Source of the DNA: Paludibacter sp. | Lineage (GTDB): Bacteria > Bacteroidota > Bacteroidia > Bacteroidales > Paludibacteraceae | Reading direction: 5' to 3' | Assembly (NCBI GenBank): GCA_028692715.1 | Contig: JAQUWU010000035.1 | Span: 1-51,916 of the forward strand | DNA: 51,916 nt | In this document: one piece after another, positions 1 through 9,370 of the stretch | Position numbering within the stretch: the stretch's first letter is position 1 | How the letters are laid out: each line of letters begins with the position of its first letter | The notes under the pieces: generated by a model | What the model was told of the DNA's origin: nothing | Seen by the model: the letters and a program-made list of their open reading frames with translations, nothing else | Databases searched by the model: none | Translations under genes and position numbers: made by a program

Positions 1-526
1 CGTCGTATATATTTGATTTTGAAGCAGGTAAATAAATACTAAAAAATTGTTTAATAAATGAGTTATGATGAATTTTGGCCATTTCAATCCATCTTTTATC
101 TGTATTTTCAAGTCCCGTAAGTATGTTTTGGTACAAGATTGGAAACATCGTCAGAAGAGCAATAAATACAGGTAGCCTCTCAGGTATAATCCATAGCAAA
201 GCCAGTAATACAAATGAAATTACAGGTATTGAGCGTGATATTACAATGATTGGATGAAAAAATGTTTTCCAAAAAACAGAAAAGGCAGAGATGGTACTAA
301 ATATAAAGGCTGTTAAAAAAGCGATTAAAAAACCAATTGTAGCACGTAAAACAGTGGCTAAAACAATTAAAGTAAAATCATTTGTTTTAAAAAGCTGTGC
401 TAACTGAATAAAAAGTTCAGGTAATGAAGGAAATATGGCAGGATAATCTATTTTAATAGAAATTAATTGCCATAGTATAGCAATGAAAATAACCGAAAGT
501 AAGGTGGGTAAAAATTTACGATACAT
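1..526 (-). CDS. ABC transporter permease (SsuC/TauC type), 3' end cut by window edge
   Basis: The reverse strand is open from the ATG at 526 to the window edge for 175 codons without a stop, so the C-terminus lies outside. The N-terminus (MYRKFLPTLLSVIFIAILWQ) is a membrane segment, followed by further hydrophobic helices. The arrangement around ISRSIPVISFVLLALLWIIP and a later NILTGLENTDKRWIEMAKI segment resembles the cytoplasmic EAA loop of BPD_transp_1 permeases of the nitrate/sulfonate/taurine class. It starts 27 bp after the binding-protein gene on the same strand, so the two probably form one operon. The ATPase is presumably beyond the edge. The substrate is unknown. Confidence 0.8.
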   Translation of the reverse strand, partial: MYRKFLPTLLSVIFIAILWQLISIKIDYPAIFPSLPELFIQLAQLFKTNDFTLIVLATVLRATIGFLIAFLTAFIFSTISAFSVFWKTFFHPIIVISRSIPVISFVLLALLWIIPERLPVFIALLTMFPILYQNILTGLENTDKRWIEMAKIHHNSFIKQFFSIYLPASKSNIYD

Positions 527-553
527 TATTCAATGAGTGAATACAACAAATAA

Positions 554-1525
554 TTAATAAGTTTGAAAAATAAAGTCTTTATCAGGTATTTTTCCACCAA
601 TACTTTTTGGGTTAAACTGATAAAATATATTCAGGTATTTTGTTAATTCCTGCTGAATGGCAAAGGCGGCAACATATTGAATATTGCACAATGGGAGTGA
701 TGCTTTAGCAATCTGAATATTGGGTGAAAAATTATGTTTTACCAATAGCTTTGCTGTAGCTTCAGGTTGTTCATTAACGAAATTACAACTCTTTGAATAC
801 AACTCACAAACTTTTGGGGCTAGAGCCGGATAATTGGCTATGAATTTGTTACTTATAAGAAATGATGTTTGAACGAATATGTCTTTATTTAGACTGTTAA
901 TGTAGTCTTCGCAATTTATTTTAGCAACGATATTTATGGACGGATCTTGTGCAATTAAAATGCTAACCAGCGGTTCTGAAACGACCGCTAAGTTAATCGT
1001 TTTCATTTTTAAAGCCTGTGCCAGTTCATGATTTGTAGTATGAGTATAATCAATACTACAACTTTTAATATACTTTTGATTTAAATATCTTCTTAGTAAA
1101 ATATCTGAAGTCGATGCCTGACCAAAAACAGATATTTTGTGGTTACTTAAATGGTTAATATCTATGCCCTTTTCATTTGTCAATAAATATAGTGTTCCCC
1201 ATATCGGACATGCTGCCACTTTGTATTTTAACCCTTTATTATACAAGTTTGCCGCCATAATCGTTGGGAGAATAGAAAAATCAATTTCTTCTCTCATCAT
1301 TAATGCTTGTATCTGAAGCGGATCGCTTTTGACAATTATTTCAATCCGTTTTGAATCAACATAGGTTTGCTTATCAATTAGTTGTATAAAACTTACAGCC
1401 GATGGACCATCAAGAACTCCAATTTTTATAGTATCCTCTCTTTTATTTTTACAAGAATAAAGTGTCATTATGAATAATGACATTATGATAATTAATTGAA
1501 ACAGTAGTTTGTTTTTTTTTTTCAT
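554..1525 (-). CDS. ABC transporter substrate-binding lipoprotein (NMT1/SsuA-like)
   Basis: About 323 residues. The start chosen is the ATG at 1525 because it gives a proper lipoprotein signal: KKKNK, a hydrophobic stretch, then the lipobox LYSC. An ATG 14 codons upstream would put a polar tail before the signal. The mature part begins with IKIGVLDGPSAVSFIQLID and contains a REEIDFSILPTIMAANLYNKG segment, typical of two-lobed periplasmic binding proteins of the NMT1/SsuA/TauA class. It is followed 27 bp later by the permease. Ligand could be a sulfonate, thiamine precursor, nitrate-like or other small molecule. I saw no TPP riboswitch signature in the leader that would decide this. Confidence 0.8.
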   Translation of the reverse strand: MKKKNKLLFQLIIIMSLFIMTLYSCKNKREDTIKIGVLDGPSAVSFIQLIDKQTYVDSKRIEIIVKSDPLQIQALMMREEIDFSILPTIMAANLYNKGLKYKVAACPIWGTLYLLTNEKGIDINHLSNHKISVFGQASTSDILLRRYLNQKYIKSCSIDYTHTTNHELAQALKMKTINLAVVSEPLVSILIAQDPSINIVAKINCEDYINSLNKDIFVQTSFLISNKFIANYPALAPKVCELYSKSCNFVNEQPEATAKLLVKHNFSPNIQIAKASLPLCNIQYVAAFAIQQELTKYLNIFYQFNPKSIGGKIPDKDFIFQTY

Positions 1526-1729
1526 TATTAAATCAGATGTGTATTGACTATGTTTATTACTCAGCACACGTATTAAACGGAAAAAACGGATATTTATTAA
1601 ATAATGACATTGAAATAATTAAATATTACATCAATTAAATTGTAAATGCTACATTGTTTAATGATAAATACTTATGTGTTCCTAGAATAGTTCTTGGCAG
1701 AATTTTTAAATAATTCAATAAATTTTAAA

Positions 1730-1737
1730 CAAAAGTA
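1730..1737 (-). promoter_or_regulatory. Bacteroidota -7 element for the ABC transporter genes
   Basis: Reads TACTTTTG on the minus strand and fits the TAnnTTTG consensus. It would give a leader of about 200 nt before the binding-protein start. No good -33 TTG is present at the expected distance, so the call rests on one box. Confidence 0.35.
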
Positions 1738-2057
1738 CTGTTTTTTTTCATATTTTAATATATGGTTGAGTGAAATATGATTCGATTTTTATGGATAGAA
1801 AAGCATATCCTTTGTATAAAAACTTATTTGAATTTAAAGTTGATTTGAGCAGAATGTGTCTATTCCTTTTTTAATTAGATACTTATATGTATTCTATTTC
1901 ACATTAAAACATTAAATGCACTCGCAATATTCATTAAGTATTCATTTTAGATGCCACATTTTTATCAATTTGTAAATAATTATACATTATTCGACACAAT
2001 AGAATTAAAATTGTGCATTAATATCGACAAATTGCAATGACAATAAATTAAAATTTG

Positions 2058-2065
2058 TATATTTG
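2058..2065 (+). promoter_or_regulatory. Bacteroidota -7 element for the M48 protease gene
   Basis: TATATTTG matches TAnnTTTG. A TTG at 2032-2034 could be the -33 element, though the 23-nt spacer is slightly long. Transcription would start near 2072, about 30 nt before the ATG. Confidence 0.5.
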
Positions 2066-2104
2066 TACCCCGAAACTTAAATCCAGTAATATTTTTAATT
2101 TGCC

Positions 2105-3334
2105 ATGGTGCAATTTCTTTTCGTTACAATTATTATCATCCTCGTTGCCGATTTTGGTTTGGAGCGTACGCTCGCCCTCTTAAATATCAAACACTCAAAA
2201 TTAAAATTACCCACAATTTTAAATGATATTTATGATAATGAAAAGTATGCACAACAACAAGACTATTTTAGAACAAATGCTGGCTTCGGACTTCTTACAA
2301 GCACATTTAGTTTTGTAGTTACGCTAGCAATGTTCGCTTTTGGTGGCTTTGCTTGGGTCGACCAACTAGTTCAAAATGTTATTCTATCCGCTGTATTCAC
2401 ACCCGTTTTGTTTTTTGCAGTACTTTATTTTGCGAATGATATTATCAGTATACCTTTCGAATTGTACGATACTTTTGTCATCGAACAAAAATTCGGATTC
2501 AATAAAGTTACACCTTCTATTTATATACTCGATAAACTAAAAGGATATTTACTCACAATCTTTATTGGAGGTGGTTTATTATCCTTGATTATATGGATTT
2601 ATACTCTTACCCCTGAATATTTTTGGTTATTAGCCTGGGCTGCAATTACTGTTTTCAGTTTATTTATGACCATGTTTTATTCCGAAATGATTGTTCCATT
2701 ATTCAATAAGCAAACTCCGCTTGAGGAAGGTGAATTGCGAACAGAAATAGAAAAATTTGCCAACAAAACCGGTTTTAATCTATCTAATATTTTTGTAATT
2801 GATGGTTCAAAACGCTCCACCAAAGCAAATGCTTATTTTTCCGGTTTAGGAAAAAAGAAACGAATTGTTTTATATGATACTTTAATGGATAAATTATCCG
2901 TTGATGAAATTGTGGCCGTACTTGCCCACGAAGTAGGTCATTATAAATTCAAACACAGCTTGAAGAATATGGCTATATCAATTCCTTCAACATTAGTTCT
3001 GTTTTATGTATTTGGTTTAATCCTTCAGAGCGATGCTTTATCACAGGCTTTAGGTGGAACAGAAGCATCATTTCAGTTAAATGCTGTTGCTTTTAGTATT
3101 TTGTATTCACCGATTTCGATGGTACTTGATATTTTTTCGAATGTTATCTCACGCAAATTTGAATATCAGGCCGATAATTTTGCCTCTAATCATGGGTTTG
3201 GAGAACAATTAACATCCGGCTTAAAGAAACTTTCGGCCACATCACTTAGCAATTTAATGCCGCATCCCTTATATGTCTTTTTTCATTATTCGCATCCGAC
3301 ATTATATCAGAGGATTACAAATATAAACCCCTAA
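2105..3334 (+). CDS. M48 family metallopeptidase, Ste24/CAAX-protease type
   Basis: 409 residues, an integral membrane zinc protease close in size to Ste24-type enzymes. The zinc motif HEVGH lies at residues 275-279 (within AVLAHEVGHYKFKH) and the later EYQAD segment carries the probable third ligand. Hydrophobic helices occupy the N-terminal half and also follow the HEVGH motif. The FELYDTFVIEQKFGFN segment is typical of the Peptidase_M48_N domain. Bacterial members are thought to act in membrane protein quality control; the true substrate here is unknown. The final codons AAC CCC TAA lie inside an interspersed repeat, so the native C-terminus may have been altered slightly. Confidence 0.92.
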   Translation: MVQFLFVTIIIILVADFGLERTLALLNIKHSKLKLPTILNDIYDNEKYAQQQDYFRTNAGFGLLTSTFSFVVTLAMFAFGGFAWVDQLVQNVILSAVFTPVLFFAVLYFANDIISIPFELYDTFVIEQKFGFNKVTPSIYILDKLKGYLLTIFIGGGLLSLIIWIYTLTPEYFWLLAWAAITVFSLFMTMFYSEMIVPLFNKQTPLEEGELRTEIEKFANKTGFNLSNIFVIDGSKRSTKANAYFSGLGKKKRIVLYDTLMDKLSVDEIVAVLAHEVGHYKFKHSLKNMAISIPSTLVLFYVFGLILQSDALSQALGGTEASFQLNAVAFSILYSPISMVLDIFSNVISRKFEYQADNFASNHGFGEQLTSGLKKLSATSLSNLMPHPLYVFFHYSHPTLYQRITNINP

Positions 3335-3446
3335 AGGGAGAATAAGACAAGTTCATTCTATAGAAACTATTGTTTGAAAAAAAATATAAATCAACACTAA
3401 CTTAGTTACCTCCACGATAGCTATCGGGATCAGAGCTAGGGGTCAT
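3329..3446. repeat. Degenerate copy of a CCCCTAAAGGGG-type interspersed element
   Basis: Begins AACCCCTAAAGGGAGAA over the protease stop codon and ends with ACTTAGTTACCTCC and CTAGGGGTC. The order of these blocks matches the clean element at 37276-37364. An imperfect GATAGCTATCGGGAT palindrome, another common Bacteroidota intergenic motif, sits in the middle. Confidence 0.55.
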
Positions 3447-3455
3447 CTTAATTAT

Positions 3456-4205
3456 ATGTTATTAGGAATAATGGGTGCAATGCCCGAAGAAATGGATAAA
3501 ATTATTTCAGCAATTTCAAACAAAGAAATTGTTGAACGGGGTAGTAGAATTTATTATCGTGGTAATTTATATGGACAAGAAGTAGTGGCAGTATTCTCAC
3601 GTTGGGGAAAAGTGGCAGCAGCTACTACCGCTACTCACATGATTTTGGAGTTTAAAGTAGATCGAATTGTTTTTACTGGTGTTGCCGGTGCTATTTCACC
3701 TGAATTAAATGTGGGTGATGTTGTAATTGGACAACGATTTTATCAACATGATATGGATGCCCGTCCACTGATGAAACGATTTGAAATCCCATTGACCGGA
3801 AAAACATCTTATGAAACTCCCCTTCAAAACGTTGAAACAATGTCGCAAGCAGTACATAACTTTTTGAAAAACAATAAAGAATTCAGACAAATATTGGTAG
3901 AACAAAAAATTTTGAATCCAAAAATGTTGATTGGTGATATTGCCAGCGGTGATTTATTTATATCGAGCTCTGCCATGAAACATGCGTTGATAAAAAATTT
4001 ACCTTCGGTAGTTTGTGCCGAGATGGAAGGTGCTGCCGTAGCTCAGGTTTGCGATGACTATGAAGTGCCACTGGTAGTGGTTCGTGTAATTTCTGATGCT
4101 GCCGATGAAGAAGCGCATGTAAGTGCTATAGGTTTTGTAAATCAACATGCAAGCGATTATTCCTTATCAATTTTAAAAGAGTATATTCAGTTAATTAATA
4201 AGTAG
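3456..4205 (+). CDS. mtnN: 5'-methylthioadenosine/S-adenosylhomocysteine nucleosidase
   Basis: 249 residues, near the usual 230-250. It cleaves adenine from MTA and SAH, recycling by-products of SAM-dependent methylation and polyamine synthesis in the cytoplasm. The N-terminal LGIMGAMPEEM carries the conserved Glu pair (residues 11-12). FTGVAGAIS is the phosphorylase-fold glycine motif, VCAEMEGAAVAQVC the substrate-binding MEGA motif, and RVISDAAD places the catalytic Asp at residue 214. An insertion of about 15 residues around residues 115-150 makes it slightly longer than the E. coli enzyme. hppA starts 47 bp downstream on the same strand, so cotranscription is possible. Confidence 0.95.
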   Translation: MLLGIMGAMPEEMDKIISAISNKEIVERGSRIYYRGNLYGQEVVAVFSRWGKVAAATTATHMILEFKVDRIVFTGVAGAISPELNVGDVVIGQRFYQHDMDARPLMKRFEIPLTGKTSYETPLQNVETMSQAVHNFLKNNKEFRQILVEQKILNPKMLIGDIASGDLFISSSAMKHALIKNLPSVVCAEMEGAAVAQVCDDYEVPLVVVRVISDAADEEAHVSAIGFVNQHASDYSLSILKEYIQLINK

Positions 4206-4252
4206 AAGAATAAATTAAATCAATTAATAACAATCAAATTATTTAAAATTTT

Positions 4253-6472
4253 ATGGAGAATAACATTTTCTTTATGGTGCCGTTGGCTTCCATAATTGCA
4301 TTGGGATTCGCTTTTTACTTTTTCAAACAAATGATGAAGGAAAGCGAAGGTACCGACACAATGAAAAAAATTGCATTGCACGTTCGTAAGGGTGCGATGG
4401 CTTATTTAAAACAACAATACAAAGTTGTTACTATCGTTTTTGTAGTTTTAGCTGTAATTTTTTCAATTATGGCTTATTTCAATCTTCAAAATGTCTGGGT
4501 TCCTTTTGCATTTTTGACTGGTGGTTTTTTCTCAGGTTTAGCCGGATTCTTCGGCATGAAAACGGCCACTTATGCTTCGGCACGTACTGCTCAGGCTGCG
4601 TCTCACTCATTAAACAAAGGTCTTCAGGTTGCATTCCGTTCGGGTGCGGTTATGGGACTTACAGTTGTTGGGCTTGCATTACTTGACATTTCTGTATGGT
4701 TTCTTATTCTTAATAAGTTTGCAAATGTTGGTGATTCAAATAAATTGATTTACATAACAACTACAATGCTTACTTTTGGTATGGGAGCTTCTACCCAAGC
4801 ATTGTTTGCTCGTGTTGGAGGAGGTATTTTTACCAAAGCTGCCGATGTTGGTGCTGACCTTGTAGGTAAAGTTGAAGCAGGAATTCCTGAAGACGATCCT
4901 CGTAACCCTGCAACTATTGCTGATAATGTAGGTGATAACGTAGGTGACGTTGCTGGAATGGGTGCCGACCTTTACGAATCGTATGCAGGTTCAATTTTAG
5001 CAACAGCTGCATTGGGTGCTTCTGCCTTCCTTGCTGTTCCTGAAATGCAGTTAAAAGCTGTTTTTGCTCCCATGATGATTGCATCAGTTGGTGTAATTCT
5101 TTCTATCATTGGTATTTTTATGGTGAAAACCAAAGAAGGTGCTAAAATGAAAGATTTACTCGGAGCGTTGGGTTTAGGTGTAAATGTTAGTTCTGCTTTA
5201 ATTGCAGTTTCTACTTTTGGAATTTTATGGGCTTTAGGAGTCGAGAATTGGATGGGAATTTCATTCTCTGTAGTTGCTGGTCTTCTTGCCGGTATCATTA
5301 TCGGACAAGCTACAGAGTATTATACTTCTCAAAGTTTTCGCCCAACTCAAAAAGTGGCTGAAAGTTCTAAAACTGGAGCTGCTACTGTAATTATTTCCGG
5401 TCTTGGATTAGGAATGATATCAACTGCTATTCCTGTTATTACCATCTCCTTTGCAATTGTGCTGGCATTTATGTCATCACAGTTTGATTTGATGACCATG
5501 ACTTATACTCCAAACTTGACCCTTGGATTATATGGTATTGGTATTGCTGCTGTGGGTATGCTTTCTACACTTGGTATTACATTAGCAACTGATGCTTATG
5601 GTCCTATTGCAGATAATGCAGGCGGAAATGCCGAAATGAGCGGATTAGATCCTGAAGTTCGTAAACGTACCGATGCCTTGGATGCACTTGGTAACACTAC
5701 AGCAGCTACAGGTAAAGGTTTTGCAATCGGTTCGGCTGCATTAACAGCTCTTGCTCTTTTAGCTTCGTATATCGAAGAAATTAAAATAGCTCTTGAACGT
5801 ATTGCTACAGCGTCTATCGACGGTATGGCAAGAGTAGGTTCAGAAATGTTATCATTGGAAAGTATCAAGGCTTCTACTTTCGAGAACTTTATGGAATATT
5901 ACAATGTGACATTAATGAACCCTATCGTTTTAGTGGGTATTTTTATAGGATCGATGATGGCATTTGTATTTTGTGGTTTGACCATGAATGCTGTTGGTCG
6001 TGCTGCTCAAAGTATGGTTGAAGAAGTTCGTCGCCAGTTCCGCGAAATCGTTGGAATTATGGAAGGGAAAGCTGAACCTGATTATGCACGTTGTGTTGAA
6101 ATCTCAACTAAAGGTGCTCAACGCGAAATGATGCTTCCTTCAATTTTAGCAATAGTAATTCCGGTAGCTGTTGGTATTCTTCTAGGTGTTGGTGGTGTTT
6201 TAGGACTTCTTATCGGTGGTTTAAGTACCGGTTTTGTGTTGGCAGTATTTATGGCTAATGCAGGTGGTGCCTGGGATAATGCCAAAAAATATGTTGAAGA
6301 AGGAAATTTGGGCGGTAAAGGTTCTGACAACCACAAAGCAACCGTAGTTGGTGATACTGTTGGTGATCCATTCAAAGATACTTCAGGTCCATCATTAAAT
6401 ATCCTTATTAAATTGATGAGCATGGTTTCTATTGTTATGGCCGGTTTAACGGTTGCATGGAGTTTGTTCTAA
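4253..6472 (+). CDS. hppA: Membrane-bound ion-pumping pyrophosphatase, K+-dependent, Na+-type
   Basis: 739 residues with about 16 hydrophobic segments, the full length of the family. It hydrolyses cytoplasmic pyrophosphate and exports Na+ and/or H+. The PPi site is clear: [11 protein letters not shown] (from residue 198), a DNVGDNVGD repeat and the C-terminal [21 protein letters not shown] at 480-487 has Ala484 and Gly487, the K+-dependent signature (K+-independent enzymes have Lys and Thr). [11 protein letters not shown] places the ion-gate Glu at residue 242, as in Na+-PPases and Na+,H+-PPases, rather than one helical turn later as in plant H+-PPases. Pure Na+ versus dual pumping cannot be decided here. 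A strong terminator follows. Confidence 0.96.
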   Translation: MENNIFFMVPLASIIALGFAFYFFKQMMKESEGTDTMKKIALHVRKGAMAYLKQQYKVVTIVFVVLAVIFSIMAYFNLQNVWVPFAFLTGGFFSGLAGFFGMKTATYASARTAQAASHSLNKGLQVAFRSGAVMGLTVVGLALLDISVWFLILNKFANVGDSNKLIYITTTMLTFGMGASTQALFARVGGGIFTKAADVGADLVGKVEAGIPEDDPRNPATIADNVGDNVGDVAGMGADLYESYAGSILATAALGASAFLAVPEMQLKAVFAPMMIASVGVILSIIGIFMVKTKEGAKMKDLLGALGLGVNVSSALIAVSTFGILWALGVENWMGISFSVVAGLLAGIIIGQATEYYTSQSFRPTQKVAESSKTGAATVIISGLGLGMISTAIPVITISFAIVLAFMSSQFDLMTMTYTPNLTLGLYGIGIAAVGMLSTLGITLATDAYGPIADNAGGNAEMSGLDPEVRKRTDALDALGNTTAATGKGFAIGSAALTALALLASYIEEIKIALERIATASIDGMARVGSEMLSLESIKASTFENFMEYYNVTLMNPIVLVGIFIGSMMAFVFCGLTMNAVGRAAQSMVEEVRRQFREIVGIMEGKAEPDYARCVEISTKGAQREMMLPSILAIVIPVAVGILLGVGGVLGLLIGGLSTGFVLAVFMANAGGAWDNAKKYVEEGNLGGKGSDNHKATVVGDTVGDPFKDTSGPSLNILIKLMSMVSIVMAGLTVAWSLF

Positions 6473-6776
6473 TTGACAACAGAAAGTAATATTTAATATA
6501 TAATCCCGTATTTGTAAATGCAAATACGGGATTCTTTTTATAATAATACGGTGATGTCAGGGAAATTTGAAAATAAGAAAAAAAACATGTTGAAGAAGGG
6601 AATTAAGTACAACACACTAATTAGTTTAAATTATTATTTTGAAGTTAATCCCAGAAATACAACAACTTAATTTATTGTCTAAATATAAACTAATTTCAAG
6701 CATGTACTTAACAATAAATAGTTTATACAATATTAATTCCGTGTATGCTTTTGCATTCATGGTTTTTTTTCGCATT
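6473..6776. other. Intergenic region between convergent genes
   Basis: Apart from the hppA terminator, this 304-bp AT-rich stretch shows no gene, repeat or hairpin that I can support. A minus-strand terminator for the pectate lyase gene was not obvious. Confidence 0.5.
6502..6540 (+). terminator. Rho-independent terminator after hppA
   Basis: A perfect 13-bp stem, AATCCCGTATTTG with CAAATACGGGATT, has a 6-nt loop and is followed by CTTTTTA. It lies 30 bp after the hppA stop. Confidence 0.92.
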
Positions 6777-7934
6777 TTATTTACTCATCCATTTTTTTTC
6801 CCATGCAGGATATTCCTTTAATACTGCTTGAGGATCATAGGTATACCAACCATATCCAACACGTCTTTCTAGACTAACTTCAGCAAGCGAATAAACAGTT
6901 TTACTGTTCCTGTCACTAAACATGGGTCGATGCGTTTCCAATTCATAAAACCGCGTCCAGATAGGAGCTGCAGTAGAATCAGTTACTGCAATTCTGTCAG
7001 TTTCAATAGTTTTATAATTTGTTTTGGTTTTGGTTGCTGATATAGTTTCTATTTTAGTGTTATATATCTTTGAATCTTCAAACCATTTAACAGCATCTTT
7101 TATTGAAGATTTTATAGCATTAGTTGGATTTTTAATTGACATCAGAAATAAAACAATTTCTGCACTTTCTTTATTGCAAATGCATGGTGGTTCAAACTTA
7201 CGTGCCCAAGCTGGTTGTAATGTTATCTCATTATGTTGTTGACACCATACGTTTGGTTTTCCGTTTTCGTTTATTTGAGTTTTCACAATACAATCAAGAC
7301 CTTTTTCAAATGCAGCGTTGATATCTACTCTCATTTTACGATCTATAAAATCATATTGGGGAAGTTTATCCAGAATATCTTTCAGCAATTTCATTACACC
7401 AATCATCGCACCATCGTTATAGGTAATATGACTGCTATAATTATCATTTTCAACAGGAAAGTATTGTGGCCAACCTCCATTTGAATACTGAGCTTGTAAA
7501 ACAAAGTTCAAACCTTTTAATGCAGCTTTTTTATAAACCGCTTTTCCTGTAGCATTATAGGCTATTGATAAAGCTGCTATTTGAGTATAAGTTGTTCCGT
7601 TGTCAAAAGTTGTGTTGGTTTGGCTCTTGGCTGCTATCAGACTGTCTTTTTGGGTTTCATTCAGTATGGCAAACATGTCATAATTTTTGGGCCAGCCACC
7701 ATTATTCTTTTGATAAATTAAAATATTGTTGGCAATTAAAGTAATTTCTTCGGGTTTGAATTGATGTGGAACTGCCGGAGGCTGAATTATATTGTGTGAA
7801 TCGGAAATTCCATACCAATGATGCGAATTATCACTAAAAGGAGCAGGGTCTATTTCTTTTAAATGTGTACTTTGTTGACCAAATGAAAGATTTGTAAAAA
7901 GGAAAAAAAAACTTATAAGAATTAGCTTGTTCAT
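6777..7934 (-). CDS. Secreted pectate lyase, polysaccharide lyase family 10
   Basis: 385 residues with a signal peptide (KLILISFFFLFTNLSFG, cleavage near residue 19). It carries the PL10 hallmarks: NNGGWPKNYDM, FDNGTTYTQIAAL, a second NGGWPQYFP, ITYNDGAMIGVM, and the C-terminal DRIAVTDSTAAPIWTRFYE region with conserved Arg residues, followed by RRVGYGWY. These enzymes cleave polygalacturonate by Ca2+-dependent beta-elimination. The length fits a stand-alone catalytic domain without a carbohydrate-binding module. It starts 44 bp after the EEP lipoprotein gene on the same strand, and the divergent uxaB-uxaA pair degrades the galacturonate it could release. Confidence 0.92.
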   Translation of the reverse strand: MNKLILISFFFLFTNLSFGQQSTHLKEIDPAPFSDNSHHWYGISDSHNIIQPPAVPHQFKPEEITLIANNILIYQKNNGGWPKNYDMFAILNETQKDSLIAAKSQTNTTFDNGTTYTQIAALSIAYNATGKAVYKKAALKGLNFVLQAQYSNGGWPQYFPVENDNYSSHITYNDGAMIGVMKLLKDILDKLPQYDFIDRKMRVDINAAFEKGLDCIVKTQINENGKPNVWCQQHNEITLQPAWARKFEPPCICNKESAEIVLFLMSIKNPTNAIKSSIKDAVKWFEDSKIYNTKIETISATKTKTNYKTIETDRIAVTDSTAAPIWTRFYELETHRPMFSDRNSKTVYSLAEVSLERRVGYGWYTYDPQAVLKEYPAWEKKWMSK

Positions 7935-7978
7935 TATTTTTTAATTATTTAGTGGAAGATGATTTATTATTTTTTATT

Positions 7979-8875
7979 TTATAGTGAAATCTCTATATAT
8001 ACCGGCCAATGATCGGAAACTTTCTTTGATTTAAAATATTGATAAACTTTCCAGCTTTTTATTTTCGAAAATAAAGGTTGATTTACTACAAACCGGTCGT
8101 ATGCGCATTGATTCTTCGAAAGGTTTGTATTTGCATCGTCAGGAATTATCCAATAATACGGTTGTTTTCTGATGGCAAGTTGGTCTAATTCATCCGATGA
8201 AGCATAAGTACACGAAGCGTTAAAATCGCCACAGAGTATTATATTCTCTGCATTCTTAAAGCGCTTAGGAAACCAAAGGGCAACATATTTTAATGCGTCA
8301 ATTTCTTCCACTGCAAAATCGGGCGAAGTATGAATAGTTGAGATAAGGAAAACAGAACCGCTTTTATTGTTTTTAAACTGAGCGGTAAAGGGTTCACGTT
8401 GAAAATAATCATGTTCCCTATCGTCGAATAAAGCTGTATCCATTAATTGGACTTTGGTTGGATTATAATAAAAAGCATATTGTTCTCTACTACTTTGGTC
8501 ATTTGCTTGACGCCCGGTTCGGTTGCTACATGCCATTTGGTATTTTATAGATTCATTATTGTTGATTAATTCTAAAAACTTATCTGCCGTTTGATTTGTC
8601 ACATCAGATATTTCTTGTACAGCTACAATATCAAAATATCGAACAATAGCAACTAAAGTATCCATAATCTCCGGTTTGGAGAGTTTGGATTTTCCAAGGT
8701 TTTGAATATTGAAGGTGGCAATGTTTAAAATTTTATCATTTTTATTGATAATTACGGTGTCATTATTTTTTATCTCAGAGATTTGTGAAGTCTTTTTTTG
8801 CGATTGACAAGCAATCAAGACGATAATAAAAACGACTGTAAACAATAGAAATGCTATTATTAGTTTTTGTTTCAT
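7979..8875 (-). CDS. Endonuclease/exonuclease/phosphatase (DNase I-like) family lipoprotein
   Basis: 298 residues from the ATG at 8875; this start gives a lipoprotein signal (KQKLIIAFLLF onward, lipobox LIAC), whereas the ATG 15 codons upstream would precede it with a polar tail. EEP-fold motifs appear in order: LNIATFNIQNLG (metal-binding Asn), VAVQEISD (metal Glu), ISTIHTSPDF (catalytic His), LCGDFNAS (Asp-x-Asn) and SDHWPV (Asp-His). All catalytic positions look intact, so it should be an active nuclease or phosphodiesterase on the outer or inner membrane surface. It is the first gene of a unit with the pectate lyase. A role in pectin use is only suggested by position. Confidence 0.85.
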   Translation of the reverse strand: MKQKLIIAFLLFTVVFIIVLIACQSQKKTSQISEIKNNDTVIINKNDKILNIATFNIQNLGKSKLSKPEIMDTLVAIVRYFDIVAVQEISDVTNQTADKFLELINNNESIKYQMACSNRTGRQANDQSSREQYAFYYNPTKVQLMDTALFDDREHDYFQREPFTAQFKNNKSGSVFLISTIHTSPDFAVEEIDALKYVALWFPKRFKNAENIILCGDFNASCTYASSDELDQLAIRKQPYYWIIPDDANTNLSKNQCAYDRFVVNQPLFSKIKSWKVYQYFKSKKVSDHWPVYIEISL

Positions 8876-8919
8876 AATCAAAATAATCTGTGATAAATAA
8901 CTATAAAAAGAAAGTGACA

Positions 8920-8927
8920 CAAAATTA
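8920..8927 (-). promoter_or_regulatory. -7 element for the EEP lipoprotein-pectate lyase unit
   Basis: TAATTTTG on the minus strand matches TAnnTTTG. It would start transcription near 8913, about 40 nt before the ATG at 8875. The -33 element is not clear. Confidence 0.45.
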
Positions 8928-9098
8928 ATAAAAATTCATCTTTAAAACTATCTTTTTCTTTTGGTATTTAAACTAATAATTATAAATAATTGTTGCATAT
9001 ATATACTTTAAAGTCGGTAGTTAATTATTTTTTATTGTAAATCAAAATGATTAAATTAGCCTTTTTTATTAGTATTACTGAGTGTTTTTTTTGAAAAA

Positions 9099-9120
9099 AA
9101 TAAAGAAATATTTCTTTATT
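9099..9120. promoter_or_regulatory. Perfect 22-bp palindrome, candidate operator
   Basis: Half-site AATAAAGAAAT is followed directly by its exact reverse complement ATTTCTTTATT. It is centred about 190 bp from the minus promoter and 130 bp from the plus promoter. A weak hairpin terminator is an alternative, but no gene ends nearby. Confidence 0.4.
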
Positions 9121-9236
9121 AATGAGTGCCGTTATATATCTGTATATCTATGTTATATATTTTTTATTGAATATGATTTACGCTCCGTGTCCGCACACAA
9201 AATGAAAAAATATTTTATTTAATGGAATTATTGTTT

Positions 9237-9244
9237 TATCTTTG
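9237..9244 (+). promoter_or_regulatory. -7 element for uxaB-uxaA
   Basis: TATCTTTG fits TAnnTTTG exactly. Transcription would begin near 9251, leaving an unusually long leader of about 300 nt. There is no clear -33 TTG. Confidence 0.5.
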
Positions 9245-9342
9245 CAGCGTTAATCAGAGGAGTGATTCTCAACTACGAAAATTGTCTTATAAATATACGA
9301 TTTTCTATACCAAATCTAATCTCACTTATTGGTAAAAATTCA

Positions 9343-9370
9343 ACATTTCATTATGAAATGTATTTTTATC
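9343..9370 (+). terminator. Hairpin with T-rich tail in the uxaB leader (possible attenuator)
   Basis: ACATTTCAT-T-ATGAAATGT gives 9-bp perfect arms (9343-9361), followed by ATTTTTATC. It lies between the promoter and the uxaB start, so it could act as a conditional terminator. The stem is AT-rich and the centre is a single base, so it may equally be a protein-binding site. Confidence 0.3.

Larger units (their letters stand above)
1526..2104. other. Intergenic region between divergent genes
   Basis: About 580 bp of very AT-rich sequence separates the minus-strand binding protein from the plus-strand protease. It holds one plausible promoter for each side (listed separately). I found no open frame of useful length, no tRNA and no clear riboswitch fold. 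The rest shows nothing I can interpret. Confidence 0.6.

Noticed and set aside
75-257. Small plus-strand frame at the window start
   Set aside because: It is antisense to the ABC permease, whose minus-strand reading is open to the edge with membrane-protein features.
1526-1737. TPP riboswitch in the leader of the NMT1-like binding protein
   Set aside because: The conserved CTGAGA and ACCTGAT-type blocks are not present in order on the minus strand.
4972-6423. Minus-strand open frames inside hppA
   Set aside because: They are shadows of the highly conserved pump gene, lacking any recognisable domain.
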